Shown here: piece after piece, positions 25,705 through 34,814 of the stretch
Layout of the letters: every line of letters starts with the position of its first letter
How positions within the stretch are numbered: position 1 is the first letter of the stretch
Origin: Candidatus Zhuqueibacterota bacterium
GTDB lineage: Bacteria > Zhuqueibacterota > Zhuqueibacteria > Oceanimicrobiales > Oceanimicrobiaceae
Length of the DNA: 64,000 nucleotides
NCBI GenBank assembly: GCA_029261995.1
Contig: JAJDAF010000016.1
Coordinates: 40,381 to 104,380 of the forward strand
Direction of reading: 5' to 3'
Notes under the pieces: model-generated
What the model saw: the letters and a program-made list of their open reading frames with translations, nothing else
What the model was told of the DNA's origin: nothing
Databases searched by the model: none
Made by a program: the position numbers and the translations under genes

Positions 25705-28700
25705 GTGTTCCCGGACAGATTATCGATGAAATCTCTTCTGCCTTGTCTTGCCACTCTACTGGTCCTAACCATCAACACCTTTGTTTTCGGACAAAGGCTG
25801 GTTGATAAGAACAAGGGCAACCACAACTTCACCAAGAAAGGTGTGATGGATGGCAACCTGGTTTCGACCGTCTATTATAATTTTGGCGAGATCGCGGATT
25901 GGCTGAATGAGCCCTCACGCAGCGGCGTTTGGCCGAAGGGCACAAACCACACCTACGTCGATGGCGTCGCCATAATCGTCCAGGCAGAGGCCGAAGCGCC
26001 CGGTGGGGAGATTATCCATCCGCTGGAAACCAACTACTATGAATTTACGCGGCTCGACCGATCTACCGGCGTGACCTATGGTTGGTGGCCACTACCGGAT
26101 TATGCGAATCCGTTTCAGTCCAGCCCTGCCCAAAGCAGCAGGCCGCAAACCTGGCCGGTCCACTGGCCCGACCGGCCTTCAGACTGGGATGGCCTGTGGA
26201 ATGGCTTCTTTGGCAAAGGTGTGCAAAATGCAGATCTCGAAACCTATTTTGTAATGGACGACGATGAAGACCGCGAGTACATTCTCAACAATGATTTCCA
26301 TCCGGATGCCGAGGATCCAGACCGTGGTGGACTGGGCATGCAGGTGCGCGTTCGTGGTTTTCAATGGTCTCAAGTGCTTGCCGAAGATGTGATTTTCTGG
26401 CTCTACGAGATCACCAACATGGGCACCACGGATTACGAGAACACACTCTTTGCACAATACGTCGATTGGGGCATCGGCGGGCACGACAACTCTTCCAACA
26501 ATGGCGGCGACTATGACGACGTTTTGGATATCTCGTACGCATGGTCGACCGTTCCCTTCGGGAGTCCCGGCAATTGGAGCCCGGTTGGGCTCTCTGCCTA
26601 TGCCTTTCTCGAAAGCCCCGGCATTCCCGATGATCAGAAGGACAATGACCTGGATGGATTGACGGATGAAAAACGCAACAATCAGGCGGTAAACTTCATC
26701 GACAGCCCGGGAAATGATCCGTTTCTGTCAAATGTCTTTCAGGACACCACGAATTTCCGCACATTCTACGGACGTTCCTGGCAGCCGCATTGGGACGCGG
26801 ATGAGAATGGCAGTTGGCGTTCATTTACGGATGTCGATGAGAATGGCGTCTGGAGCGAGGGGGATCCGTTGAATGACGACGTCGGCTCTGATGGCATTGG
26901 TCCTTTTAATGAAGGCTATACAGGAACCGACCTTGACGGAACCGAAGGAAACGGCCGGCCTGATCAAGGGGAGCCGAATTTCGGTATCCTGGACAAGGAC
27001 GAGTCGGATCAACTCGGTTTAACGGGGTTTCTCATATTTCCCGTACATACTCCCTTTGATCTTGACAACGATGAGGAAAACTGGGGAGCACTTTCGGCCC
27101 TGCCGACGCCGCACGGGCAGTCTCTTGTGGGCGTCAACCTGGCGAACTTCTTTTCAAGCTATCTGTTTCACATGTTCGGCAGAGACACCTACGGCGGCAT
27201 CACCGGACAATTTGAAGAGACCGGAGAAACTCAGCGATTTTCCATGGCGCTCATATTCGGAATCGACCAGGATGATATTTTTCGCCGGAAACGGACGGTG
27301 CAGCAAATCTTTAATGCCAATTATCGTTTTGCCAAGCCGCCGGAGAAACCCATTGTAAAAGCGATCGCCGGCAACAAACGAGTCACTCTGTACTGGGGCA
27401 ACCGCTCCGAGCTAACCTTCGACCCGTTTTTCCAGAAATTCAATTTTGAGGGCTACCGCATCTATCGCAGCACGGAACCCAACTTTTTAGAAATCAAAAC
27501 CATCACCGACGCGTTCGGCAAGGCCACCTTCAGAAAGCCGATTGCACAATTCGATCTGGTGGATGGCGTTCAGGGACTGCATCCAATCGATGTCAACGGG
27601 GCCCTGTTTGACCTCGGAAGTGAGACCGGCCTAAGACACTCATATATCGACACAACGGTGCATAATGGTCAAACCTACTACTATGCGGTCGTTGCTTACG
27701 ACCAGGGTTTCACAGCCACGACCATTGAGGGGGAATTCCTGGGCATCCCTCCAAGTGAAACCACAAGCATTATCAAGGTGGACATCAATGGAAATCTGGA
27801 GACAGACATCAACACCGCCGTGGTGACACCGGGTGCGCCGTCAGCCGGATACGTGGCGCCTGAGATTGACCTGGTACCGCCGGAGGGTCCAGGCACCGGA
27901 ACAGTTTCCATTAGCGTCCTCGATCCCGATTCCCTGAAGGATAATCATGTCTACCGGTTAGAATTCGAGGATTTCTCAGCGTTCCACGATAATCCTAATC
28001 CATCGTATCGGTTGGTTGACTATAGCGAAAACGATACGCTCATAAACCTGTTAACCCTGGCATCCCCGGAAGAGCAAACTCCCGTGCTTGACGGCTTTGC
28101 AGTTGACATCAAGAATGACGCTGCTGTTTTCGTGGACCTGGCGAATTCGGGATGGTTCCGCGGCCAGAGCAACTATCTCGTTCGAATCGGTTTCGACTCG
28201 CGGTTTGCGGCAGCCTATCAGTCGAAGCGAATCTCTTATCCTGCAGATTTTGCCATTGCCTTTGTGGAGCCAGGCGAGGGAGATGTGTCCTTCCCCAAGA
28301 CTTCATTCAGTCAGCCACAGCCCTCGAATATTAGAATCGTGAATGTGACCGAGAGAATTGATGACTTTCAGTTCATTTTCAGAGACGCGAACGATGACTC
28401 GCTGTTCAATGCCGGAGACGCTGTCTTTTTTGTCGCCGGTGACTCGGCAGGCAAGCGCGCAACCTCATTCTCGGACCTGCATGTTGGCTGGTCGGTGACA
28501 TTTGTCAAAGACACGACGTTGGCTGAGTCAGACCAACTCGAACCGCAGCCGGGTGATGTATTTGTGGTGACCACAAAGAAGCCATTCCGTACCGGCGAAG
28601 TATTCGAGTTCACGACTTCGGCGGCTTCCTTTGATCGTCAGAAGGCGGTCTCCGATCTTGACAATGTTGCTGTTGTTCCCAATCCCTATGTCGGCGCCGC

Positions 28701-28968
28701 CGCCTGGGAGCCGACATCGACGAGCATTGGCCGGGGTGAGAGAAGGATCTACTTTGTGAACCTGCCGGCACAGTGCACGATCCGGATCTATACGATAAGC
28801 GGCCATCAGGTCCAGACTTTGACCCACAATGCCAGCAGCGCTAACGGACAGGAGCCCTGGAATTTGGTGACCCAGGATGGTATGGATGCAGCTTACGGCG
28901 TTTACATCTACCACATCGATGCGCCTGAAATCGGCAAGAAGATCGGCAGATTCGCGCTGATCAAATGA
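25705..28968 (+). CDS. Very large secreted protein with FN3-like domain and C-terminal sorting domain
   Basis: This 1087-residue protein starts at a GTG (25705) with GGAGG seven bases upstream. The signal peptide ends near residue 29 (FVFGQ). The N-terminal half is Trp/Asp/Asn-rich with acidic loops such as DNDLDGLTDEK (about 312) and DVDENGVWSEGD (about 375) that resemble calcium sites. A fibronectin-III-like domain spans about 547-690 (VTLYWGNRSE, FEGYRIYRST, YYYAVVAYDQG). The last 100 residues (VPNPYVGAAAWEP to YGVYIYHI and GRFALIK) match a type A sorting domain lacking the full NPFNP. No catalytic signature is recognised. Such proteins occur between TonB receptors and PorV-like proteins in FCB genomes, suggesting a surface-anchored accessory protein. 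Confidence 0.68.
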   Translation: MFPDRLSMKSLLPCLATLLVLTINTFVFGQRLVDKNKGNHNFTKKGVMDGNLVSTVYYNFGEIADWLNEPSRSGVWPKGTNHTYVDGVAIIVQAEAEAPGGEIIHPLETNYYEFTRLDRSTGVTYGWWPLPDYANPFQSSPAQSSRPQTWPVHWPDRPSDWDGLWNGFFGKGVQNADLETYFVMDDDEDREYILNNDFHPDAEDPDRGGLGMQVRVRGFQWSQVLAEDVIFWLYEITNMGTTDYENTLFAQYVDWGIGGHDNSSNNGGDYDDVLDISYAWSTVPFGSPGNWSPVGLSAYAFLESPGIPDDQKDNDLDGLTDEKRNNQAVNFIDSPGNDPFLSNVFQDTTNFRTFYGRSWQPHWDADENGSWRSFTDVDENGVWSEGDPLNDDVGSDGIGPFNEGYTGTDLDGTEGNGRPDQGEPNFGILDKDESDQLGLTGFLIFPVHTPFDLDNDEENWGALSALPTPHGQSLVGVNLANFFSSYLFHMFGRDTYGGITGQFEETGETQRFSMALIFGIDQDDIFRRKRTVQQIFNANYRFAKPPEKPIVKAIAGNKRVTLYWGNRSELTFDPFFQKFNFEGYRIYRSTEPNFLEIKTITDAFGKATFRKPIAQFDLVDGVQGLHPIDVNGALFDLGSETGLRHSYIDTTVHNGQTYYYAVVAYDQGFTATTIEGEFLGIPPSETTSIIKVDINGNLETDINTAVVTPGAPSAGYVAPEIDLVPPEGPGTGTVSISVLDPDSLKDNHVYRLEFEDFSAFHDNPNPSYRLVDYSENDTLINLLTLASPEEQTPVLDGFAVDIKNDAAVFVDLANSGWFRGQSNYLVRIGFDSRFAAAYQSKRISYPADFAIAFVEPGEGDVSFPKTSFSQPQPSNIRIVNVTERIDDFQFIFRDANDDSLFNAGDAVFFVAGDSAGKRATSFSDLHVGWSVTFVKDTTLAESDQLEPQPGDVFVVTTKKPFRTGEVFEFTTSAASFDRQKAVSDLDNVAVVPNPYVGAAAWEPTSTSIGRGERRIYFVNLPAQCTIRIYTISGHQVQTLTHNASSANGQEPWNLVTQDGMDAAYGVYIYHIDAPEIGKKIGRFALIK

Positions 28969-29000
28969 ATAGGAACGACAGACAAGCCTTAGAGGTCGAT

Positions 29001-30038
29001 ATGCTAACGAAGGTTATTCTGATCTCATCTGTATTGCTCTTCTTCACCGCAACGGTGATGGGGCAAGGACTGGTCACAAATGTTTCCAAATCCGGCACAT
29101 CCGCAGCTATTTTCCTGGAGATTCCTATCGGAGCGCCTGCCGTTGCCATGGGTGGTGCATTTGTGAGCCTGGCGAATGACGCGACGGCTTTGTACTGGAA
29201 TGTCGCGGGAACGGCTGAATTGCAGCACAATGAAGTCGTCGTTCTGCACAGTGAATGGCTTGCCGGCACAAGCCTCGATTTTGCCGGCGTCGTCCTTTCC
29301 CTTGGGAATTTGGGCAATCTTGGCGTCAGCCTGACTTCGCTAACCATGAGCGACATGGTGGTCCGGACTGTTCGACAGCCTGATGGTACAGGTGAGTTTT
29401 TCGGCGCATCAGACCTCGCTGCAGGGCTTTCGTTCTCTCGCAAGTTGACCGACAGGTTTTCGGTCGGCTTCACGGCGAAATACATCCGGCAAGAGATTTG
29501 GCACGAAAGCGCCTCAGCCTTCGCCATCGACGCGGGTACGACATTCAAAACCGACTTGTTTGCCGGCATGGTCATCGGCGCCTCGATTACCAATTTTGGT
29601 TCGAAAATGACGCTCGCGGGCCGCGACACTCGCCGGTTTGGCCGGGTCGATGAAACGCAATTGGGTTCCAATGAGCGCATCCCGTTCAACATAGAACTCG
29701 ATTCGTGGAATCTCCCGCTGCTGCTGCAATTTGGCGTTTCCACAAATCTGATCAAGAGTGAGAAGCACCGGTGGACGGTCGCGGTTGATGCACTTCATCC
29801 GAGCGATGATTACGAGAGTGTGAATATTGGAACCGAGTTCGCACTCGGTGGCCTGGTATTCCTGCGTGGTGGATATCAATCATTGTTCCTGGACAATGTT
29901 GACGGAGGTCTGTCGTTTGGCGCTGGAATCAAAGCGAACATGTTGTTTAATGATGCCACTATCAAGGCAGATTACGCTTTCCGGGAAATGGGCAGACTTG
30001 AAAATGTCCACGTGTTTTCGTTCGGCGTTGACTTCTAG
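29001..30038 (+). CDS. PorV/PorQ-family outer-membrane protein
   Basis: This 345-residue protein has a signal peptide (about 1-21, VMGQG) and a 14-stranded FadL-like barrel of the PorV/PorQ (UPF0164) family. The family signature is GAPAVAMGGAFVSLANDATA followed by LYWNVAG. The terminal residue is phenylalanine (FSFGVDF), as expected for a barrel protein. I use ATG 29001 with AGAGG upstream; an in-frame ATG at 28965 overlaps the previous stop but has no ribosome site. PorV is the shuttle that carries sorting-domain cargo from the type 9 translocon to the attachment complex, so a dedicated copy here fits with the neighbouring cargo proteins. Confidence 0.82.
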   Translation: MLTKVILISSVLLFFTATVMGQGLVTNVSKSGTSAAIFLEIPIGAPAVAMGGAFVSLANDATALYWNVAGTAELQHNEVVVLHSEWLAGTSLDFAGVVLSLGNLGNLGVSLTSLTMSDMVVRTVRQPDGTGEFFGASDLAAGLSFSRKLTDRFSVGFTAKYIRQEIWHESASAFAIDAGTTFKTDLFAGMVIGASITNFGSKMTLAGRDTRRFGRVDETQLGSNERIPFNIELDSWNLPLLLQFGVSTNLIKSEKHRWTVAVDALHPSDDYESVNIGTEFALGGLVFLRGGYQSLFLDNVDGGLSFGAGIKANMLFNDATIKADYAFREMGRLENVHVFSFGVDF

Positions 30039-30106
30039 CGATCTGGGCAAAAAGTGATAGTGAAACGAATTTCGATAGTCAGGCAGTCTTGAGGAAGTAG
30101 TCTAGC

Positions 30107-31714
30107 ATGCGCGCTTCAGAGAAACGATTGATTATCTTCATTGCCTTTACGGCAATCGGGTTCGGCGCCGGCTTTGGTCAGCACGAAAGCGATCCCAGGA
30201 CAATTTCCTTCGCACAATTGACTGGCTCGAGATTTGACACGCTGGTCGTTGCGCGGGTTGGCAATATCACGATCACAGCGAAGGAGTTCCTTCTCAGCTA
30301 TGAATATGGACCTGGCTTTGTCAAGCGCGGCAAGGACTCGAGACAACGCCACCTCGAATTCATGGTCAATGAAAAACTCCTGGCACTTGATGGCTACTCT
30401 CGAGGACTGGACACGACGCGGGTAGTCGCGCATACTGTCACTGAGATCGAAGGAGACCTGGCCACTGAAGAGCTTTACAAGGAGAGTGTACTGAGCCTGG
30501 TAAATGTCTCGGATGATGAAATAGCTCAAGGTGTTGTGCGTGAGAAGTCAAATCTAACCTTGAAGTGGCTGCACGGACCATCCTTCGATGACATCCGGAA
30601 GTTTCAGGAGCAACTCGAAGCCGGCGTTTCATTTGACTCACTTTTTGTACAACAACTCAGCGACTCCGTGGTTCATGAAGACCGGAGCATGGAGACGACC
30701 AGGTTCAAGCTTGAGACCAAGAACCCGACCCTTTCCGCGATTGTAGATACTCTGCGGTACGGCGCCAATTCGGCCTCGATTGGTACAGCACAAGGCTGGT
30801 ACATCGTTAGAATTGCCAGCGCCTGGACCAATGCTATCACAACGGAATCCGAACATCAGCGGTTGACCCACAATGTGAAGCGGGCGCTGTTCAAGCGCAA
30901 GGCAGATGCAGTTTCCGACCAGTATGTCAGAGACATGATGCTCGACCACAATCCAACCATCAAACGGCAGGCATTCGATATTCTACGTGCTCACATCGGC
31001 AAGTCTTTCTTCCCTCCTGAGCAGGTGGCTGACTGGGAACTAACAAAGAAATTGATGGCGGAGTTCGGGCCGACTGACAGCATCAGCATAGACGACCACC
31101 TTGACGAGCCCTTGGTTTCGCTGGTTGATAGAGAATTCAAAATTCAGGATTTCATGGCCTGGTACGGCGCCAGGGAAGCGACGACAAATCTCAGATCAAC
31201 TTCGCGTCAGCGTTTCTTCATGGCCCTGGAGCAGCTTATCTGGCGAATGGTTCGCGACCAACTTCTCGTTGATAGAGCGAAGAGCAGAAATCTGCACCAA
31301 CGGGATGTTGTCAGAACTCAAAAACAGTGGTGGCAGGACAAAGCCGTTTCCGCGTTGTCGAAATCTCACCTGGCTGGACAGATAAGATTGAGCGAGAAAC
31401 AACTCAGGAAATTCTACGCGCAGAACGACAAGGAATTTACTGACAAAAAGCAGGGGAAGAGGAGCTGGGAGCAAGTCAAGAAGGAGGTCAGACAGAGCGT
31501 GTTCGCTTCTGAGTGGGACAAGAAATTGCTCCACCGGGTTCTGGCGCTTAGACAGCAATATCCCGTTGAAATCGACCACGACATCTTGAGCGAGTTACCC
31601 ATTGACATCGAAGCCCAGCCGAGCGCAATTGATGTTTACGCAGCGAAACAAGGGGGAACCTTCCCTCGACCAGCATTTCCAACCATTGACTATGAATGGG
31701 CGAGATGGTATTAA
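30107..31714 (+). CDS. SurA/PpiC-like periplasmic chaperone (peptidyl-prolyl isomerase fold)
   Basis: This 535-residue protein has an uncleaved-looking or signal segment at 1-24 (KRLIIFIAFTAIGFGAGFGQ). It then has SurA-N-like helices (EFLLSYEYG, then NEKLLALDGYSRGL), a degenerate parvulin-like middle part (about 150-250, GTAQGWYIVRI) and long charged helices to the end (SEKQLRKFYAQNDKEF). It probably chaperones barrel or sorting-domain proteins across the periplasm. A GAGGAAG site precedes ATG 30107. The next gene starts inside or just after its 3' end. Isomerase activity is uncertain because the parvulin core is poorly preserved. Confidence 0.72.
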   Translation: MRASEKRLIIFIAFTAIGFGAGFGQHESDPRTISFAQLTGSRFDTLVVARVGNITITAKEFLLSYEYGPGFVKRGKDSRQRHLEFMVNEKLLALDGYSRGLDTTRVVAHTVTEIEGDLATEELYKESVLSLVNVSDDEIAQGVVREKSNLTLKWLHGPSFDDIRKFQEQLEAGVSFDSLFVQQLSDSVVHEDRSMETTRFKLETKNPTLSAIVDTLRYGANSASIGTAQGWYIVRIASAWTNAITTESEHQRLTHNVKRALFKRKADAVSDQYVRDMMLDHNPTIKRQAFDILRAHIGKSFFPPEQVADWELTKKLMAEFGPTDSISIDDHLDEPLVSLVDREFKIQDFMAWYGAREATTNLRSTSRQRFFMALEQLIWRMVRDQLLVDRAKSRNLHQRDVVRTQKQWWQDKAVSALSKSHLAGQIRLSEKQLRKFYAQNDKEFTDKKQGKRSWEQVKKEVRQSVFASEWDKKLLHRVLALRQQYPVEIDHDILSELPIDIEAQPSAIDVYAAKQGGTFPRPAFPTIDYEWARWY

Positions 31715-31818
31715 ACTCAAGCTCACTGAGACGGACAGCCGGAGCGGTGTCTCTGTCCAGCAGAAGACCCGCGACTGACTGTCGAGGGACTTGGTGTTCA
31801 AGCAGGAGGCGGCTCGGT

Positions 31819-33111
31819 TTGTCCGGCACGCTGATTTTCCTGTCTTCCTTTGTTCTTGCGGCCATGCAATTCACGGGCTGCGGGCGGATGCATTCCGGCG
31901 ATGACAGTGCAATCGTCTACTGGTCAGCCAATAATCAGTATGAACAGGATCTAGCCAAAGTTGTGGTAGCGGAGTGGAATGCGCTACATCCTGAGCTGCC
32001 CGTCAACCATCAGCCGATTCCCGAGGGCCAATCTAGCGAAGAGGTGATTCTGGCTGCGGTCGTCGGCGACAGCCCCCCTGATGTTTACTCCAACATGTGG
32101 CCCGGCGACGTCGAGCTTTATGTCAACGCCGGCGCACTTGTGCCACTAAGCGACTTTGTTGATTTCGACTCTGTGATGAACTCCAGAACCAAGCCGGATG
32201 TTTTGAACGAAGCGCGCTCGAGAGATGGCAGAATCTACCAGATTCCCTGGAAGACCAATCCACTCATGATGTTGTACAACAAGAAGGTGCTGGCGGAGAA
32301 TGGCTTTACCAAACCGCCGAGGACCTATTCTGAATACATCGCCCAGGCCAAAGTGATCACTGCGGATCTGGACGGCGACGGTTACACGGACCGCTACATG
32401 GGAATTTCGGACATCCGGGTTCTCTGGTGGCAGCGTTTCTTTGATTATTACGCCTTCTACATTGCGGCATCAGGCGGAAAGACCCTTCTGCGCGCTGGTG
32501 ACGTCGCATTTGACAATGCCAGCTCGACGAAGGTATTCGAATTCCTGCAGACCATGTACAAAGACGGCCATTTCCCGCTGCAAAAGACATCTGGCACAGT
32601 GGACGCATTCCTGTCAGGTCGCGCTATCACCCGTTTTGTCGGGCCATGGGAAATCACCCATGCGGAGAAACTGAAGCCGGAGGGCTTCGAGTACGATTTC
32701 GCGTCCATTCCGGTGCCGGATTCCTCTGATGGGCCGACCTACACCTATGGCGACTTCAAGAACATCGTTGTTTTTGAAACGAGGAACGAACCGACCGAGG
32801 TCTGGCAGTTTGTGAAATTCATGATTTCGCGCAGGAACGACCACCGTTTGCTCACCATGTCCAGTCAACTGCCGGTCAGAAAGGGTATTCTCAACGACCC
32901 GCTCTACCAACCTTATTTCGATGAGAATCCAAAAATGGTTCGGTTCGCGAAACAGGCCGAGTTTGTGCGCGGCGTCGATGTCTGCAAGGATATGAAGGAG
33001 ATATTTGACGCCATTTCACAGGAATATGAAGCTTGCGTGGTCTACAGCGCCAAGACGCCAGGCAAGGCCGTGAAGGACGCCGGCGAGCGAGCAAGGTTGA
33101 TTCTGCGATGA
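31819..33111 (+). CDS. ABC transporter sugar-binding lipoprotein (extracellular family 1)
   Basis: This is a solute-binding protein of the family-1 sugar type: IVYWSANNQYEQD at the N-lobe, PPDVYSNMWPGDVELYVNAGALVPL, the YNKKVLAENGF motif, VDAFLSGRAITRFVGPWEI and a C-terminal helix bundle. The open frame extends upstream to 31696, giving an odd Arg-rich leader. A TTG at 31819 with AGGAGG nine bases upstream gives instead a perfect 20-residue lipoprotein signal ending FTGC, so I take that start. It also carries DLDGDGYTD, a calcium-loop-like insertion. It is the capture component for the two permeases that follow with a 4-base overlap. Confidence 0.88.
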   Translation: MSGTLIFLSSFVLAAMQFTGCGRMHSGDDSAIVYWSANNQYEQDLAKVVVAEWNALHPELPVNHQPIPEGQSSEEVILAAVVGDSPPDVYSNMWPGDVELYVNAGALVPLSDFVDFDSVMNSRTKPDVLNEARSRDGRIYQIPWKTNPLMMLYNKKVLAENGFTKPPRTYSEYIAQAKVITADLDGDGYTDRYMGISDIRVLWWQRFFDYYAFYIAASGGKTLLRAGDVAFDNASSTKVFEFLQTMYKDGHFPLQKTSGTVDAFLSGRAITRFVGPWEITHAEKLKPEGFEYDFASIPVPDSSDGPTYTYGDFKNIVVFETRNEPTEVWQFVKFMISRRNDHRLLTMSSQLPVRKGILNDPLYQPYFDENPKMVRFAKQAEFVRGVDVCKDMKEIFDAISQEYEACVVYSAKTPGKAVKDAGERARLILR

Positions 33112-33995
33112 CTCCTTACGGCAAGAACAACACCGAAAGAGGAGACCGGGTTGGCTATTTTCTCGTTGCTCCCTATCTGATTCATTTTGTCCTGTTTGTG
33201 GCATTCCCGGTGGTTTTCTGCCTGGTGCTGGTTTTTCACAAATGGGACGTGGTGTCCGACATGCAGTGGGTTGGCCTAGGGAATTTTAGTAGGCTGTTTC
33301 ATGACAAGTTGTTCTTCAAAGCCATTCTAAACACGCTGATCTTCCTGCTGGTACACATCCCGCTTCAGATTGTGGTGGCGTTGGGCTTGGCGGAGGCCCT
33401 CAACCAAAAAGTGAAGTTCCGGGGCTTTTTCCGCGCTTCATTTTTCATGCCTGTGGTGGTTTCCGGTGTTGTCATAACCATCCTGTGGGACCAGCTTTAT
33501 GCGCAAGACACCGGAGTGCTCAACATCCTGCTGTCAAGGGTCGGTTTGCCGCGCGTGCCATGGCTCACGAGCCCGTCTATGGCTATGCCGAGCATCGCCA
33601 TCATGGCGACGTGGAAAAACGTAGGCTTGTATATCGTGCTCTTTCTCGTCGGCCTGCAAAGTGTGCCGCGACATTTGTACGAAGCGGCCGACCTCGAAGG
33701 CGCCAGCCACTGGTACAAATTCACCCGAATCACCGTGCCGATGATCAACCCGACTATTTTTCTTGTGGTGATTCTTTCGACCATCAATGGCTTTTCGCTG
33801 TTCATCGAGCCTTACGTCATGACCGGCGGAGGGCCCATGAACTCGACAATGTCAGCGGTTCTCTATATTTACAACCAGGGATTCTTCTTCTACCACATGG
33901 GCTATGCGGCGACTCTGGCCTTTTTCTTCGCGGCCATCATTTTCGCGGTGGTCATGATTCAGCGCAAAGTCATTGAGCAGGAGGCGGCTTACTAG
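33108..33995 (+). CDS. ABC sugar transporter permease, MalF/UgpA type
   Basis: This 295-residue protein has six transmembrane helices and the binding-protein-dependent permease motif EAADLEGASHWYKFTRITVPMI (EAA loop), which docks on the ATPase. ATG 33108 overlaps the stop of the binding-protein gene (ATGA), implying coupling. The longer open frame from 33033 is not needed. The product is the first permease of a carbohydrate uptake type 1 (CUT1) pair. Its place among GH130 and beta-mannosidase genes suggests uptake of manno-oligosaccharides, which is inference. Confidence 0.92.
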   Translation: MTPYGKNNTERGDRVGYFLVAPYLIHFVLFVAFPVVFCLVLVFHKWDVVSDMQWVGLGNFSRLFHDKLFFKAILNTLIFLLVHIPLQIVVALGLAEALNQKVKFRGFFRASFFMPVVVSGVVITILWDQLYAQDTGVLNILLSRVGLPRVPWLTSPSMAMPSIAIMATWKNVGLYIVLFLVGLQSVPRHLYEAADLEGASHWYKFTRITVPMINPTIFLVVILSTINGFSLFIEPYVMTGGGPMNSTMSAVLYIYNQGFFFYHMGYAATLAFFFAAIIFAVVMIQRKVIEQEAAY

Positions 33996-33996
33996 C

Positions 33997-34803
33997 ATGA
34001 AGAAAGTCATTTTCTACACGATGCTATTGATCTGGACGGTCCTGTTTCTTTATCCATTTGTGTGGATGATCGTTGCCACGATTCGCCCGGAGTTCGAGAT
34101 CAGCAGCTTGAGCGTGATTCCGTCGCAAGTGTCGCTCTACAGTTATGAGCAGGTCTTCGCCAAGATACCCATTCTGCGGGCGTTCCTGAACAGCCTGCTG
34201 GTGGCTGTCTCAGTGACTGCCGGCGTTCTGGTTTTCTGTTCCATGATTGGCTACGCGCTCAGCCGATTGCGCTTCCGGGGCCGCGACCTGGTTTTCTATA
34301 TGGTTTTGTTCACCATGATGATCCCATTTCAGATTATCCTGATTCCGCTGTACATCCTGATGGTTAAGTTTGGCTGGGTCAATTCCTATCTGGCCCTGAT
34401 CGTGCCCTGGATGGTGACGGCGCTCGGAATCGTGCTGTTTCGCCAGTACTTTCAGAGCATCCCGCAAGATTTGATTGACGCTGCGCGCATCGATGGCTGC
34501 AACGAGCTTCAGATCATTTTTCGCATCATCTGGCCCAACTCGGTCCCGACGCTTATCACGGTTGGAATCCTGACCTTCATGACCATCTGGAACGAGGTCC
34601 TTTGGCCTCTGATCGTAATCCGGCAGACTGATTTGATGACCATGCCGCAACTGGTGACTATTTTCGCGGTCGGAGGCCAGGCGGAAGCTCAGTTGGGCGT
34701 TCAACTGGCTGCGGCGACCATGCTCATGTTGCCCGTGGTTCTCGCCTATTCATTTTTCCAGAGATACTTCATTGAAAGCATGGCCACGACCGGCCTAAAG
34801 TGA
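33997..34803 (+). CDS. ABC sugar transporter permease, MalG/UgpE type
   Basis: This 268-residue protein has six helices and belongs to the second CUT1 permease family. The EAA-like loop is DAARIDGCNELQIIFRIIWPN and the C-terminus ends MATTGLK, typical of MalG-like proteins (GLxxGAVKG variant). The chosen start ATG 33997 lies one base after the upstream stop; a longer frame starts in the AGGAGG site itself. The gene pairs with the MalF-like permease. The ATPase for both is probably the gene at 44111. Confidence 0.92.
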   Translation: MKKVIFYTMLLIWTVLFLYPFVWMIVATIRPEFEISSLSVIPSQVSLYSYEQVFAKIPILRAFLNSLLVAVSVTAGVLVFCSMIGYALSRLRFRGRDLVFYMVLFTMMIPFQIILIPLYILMVKFGWVNSYLALIVPWMVTALGIVLFRQYFQSIPQDLIDAARIDGCNELQIIFRIIWPNSVPTLITVGILTFMTIWNEVLWPLIVIRQTDLMTMPQLVTIFAVGGQAEAQLGVQLAAATMLMLPVVLAYSFFQRYFIESMATTGLK

Positions 34804-34814
34804 ATGAGAGCTTT

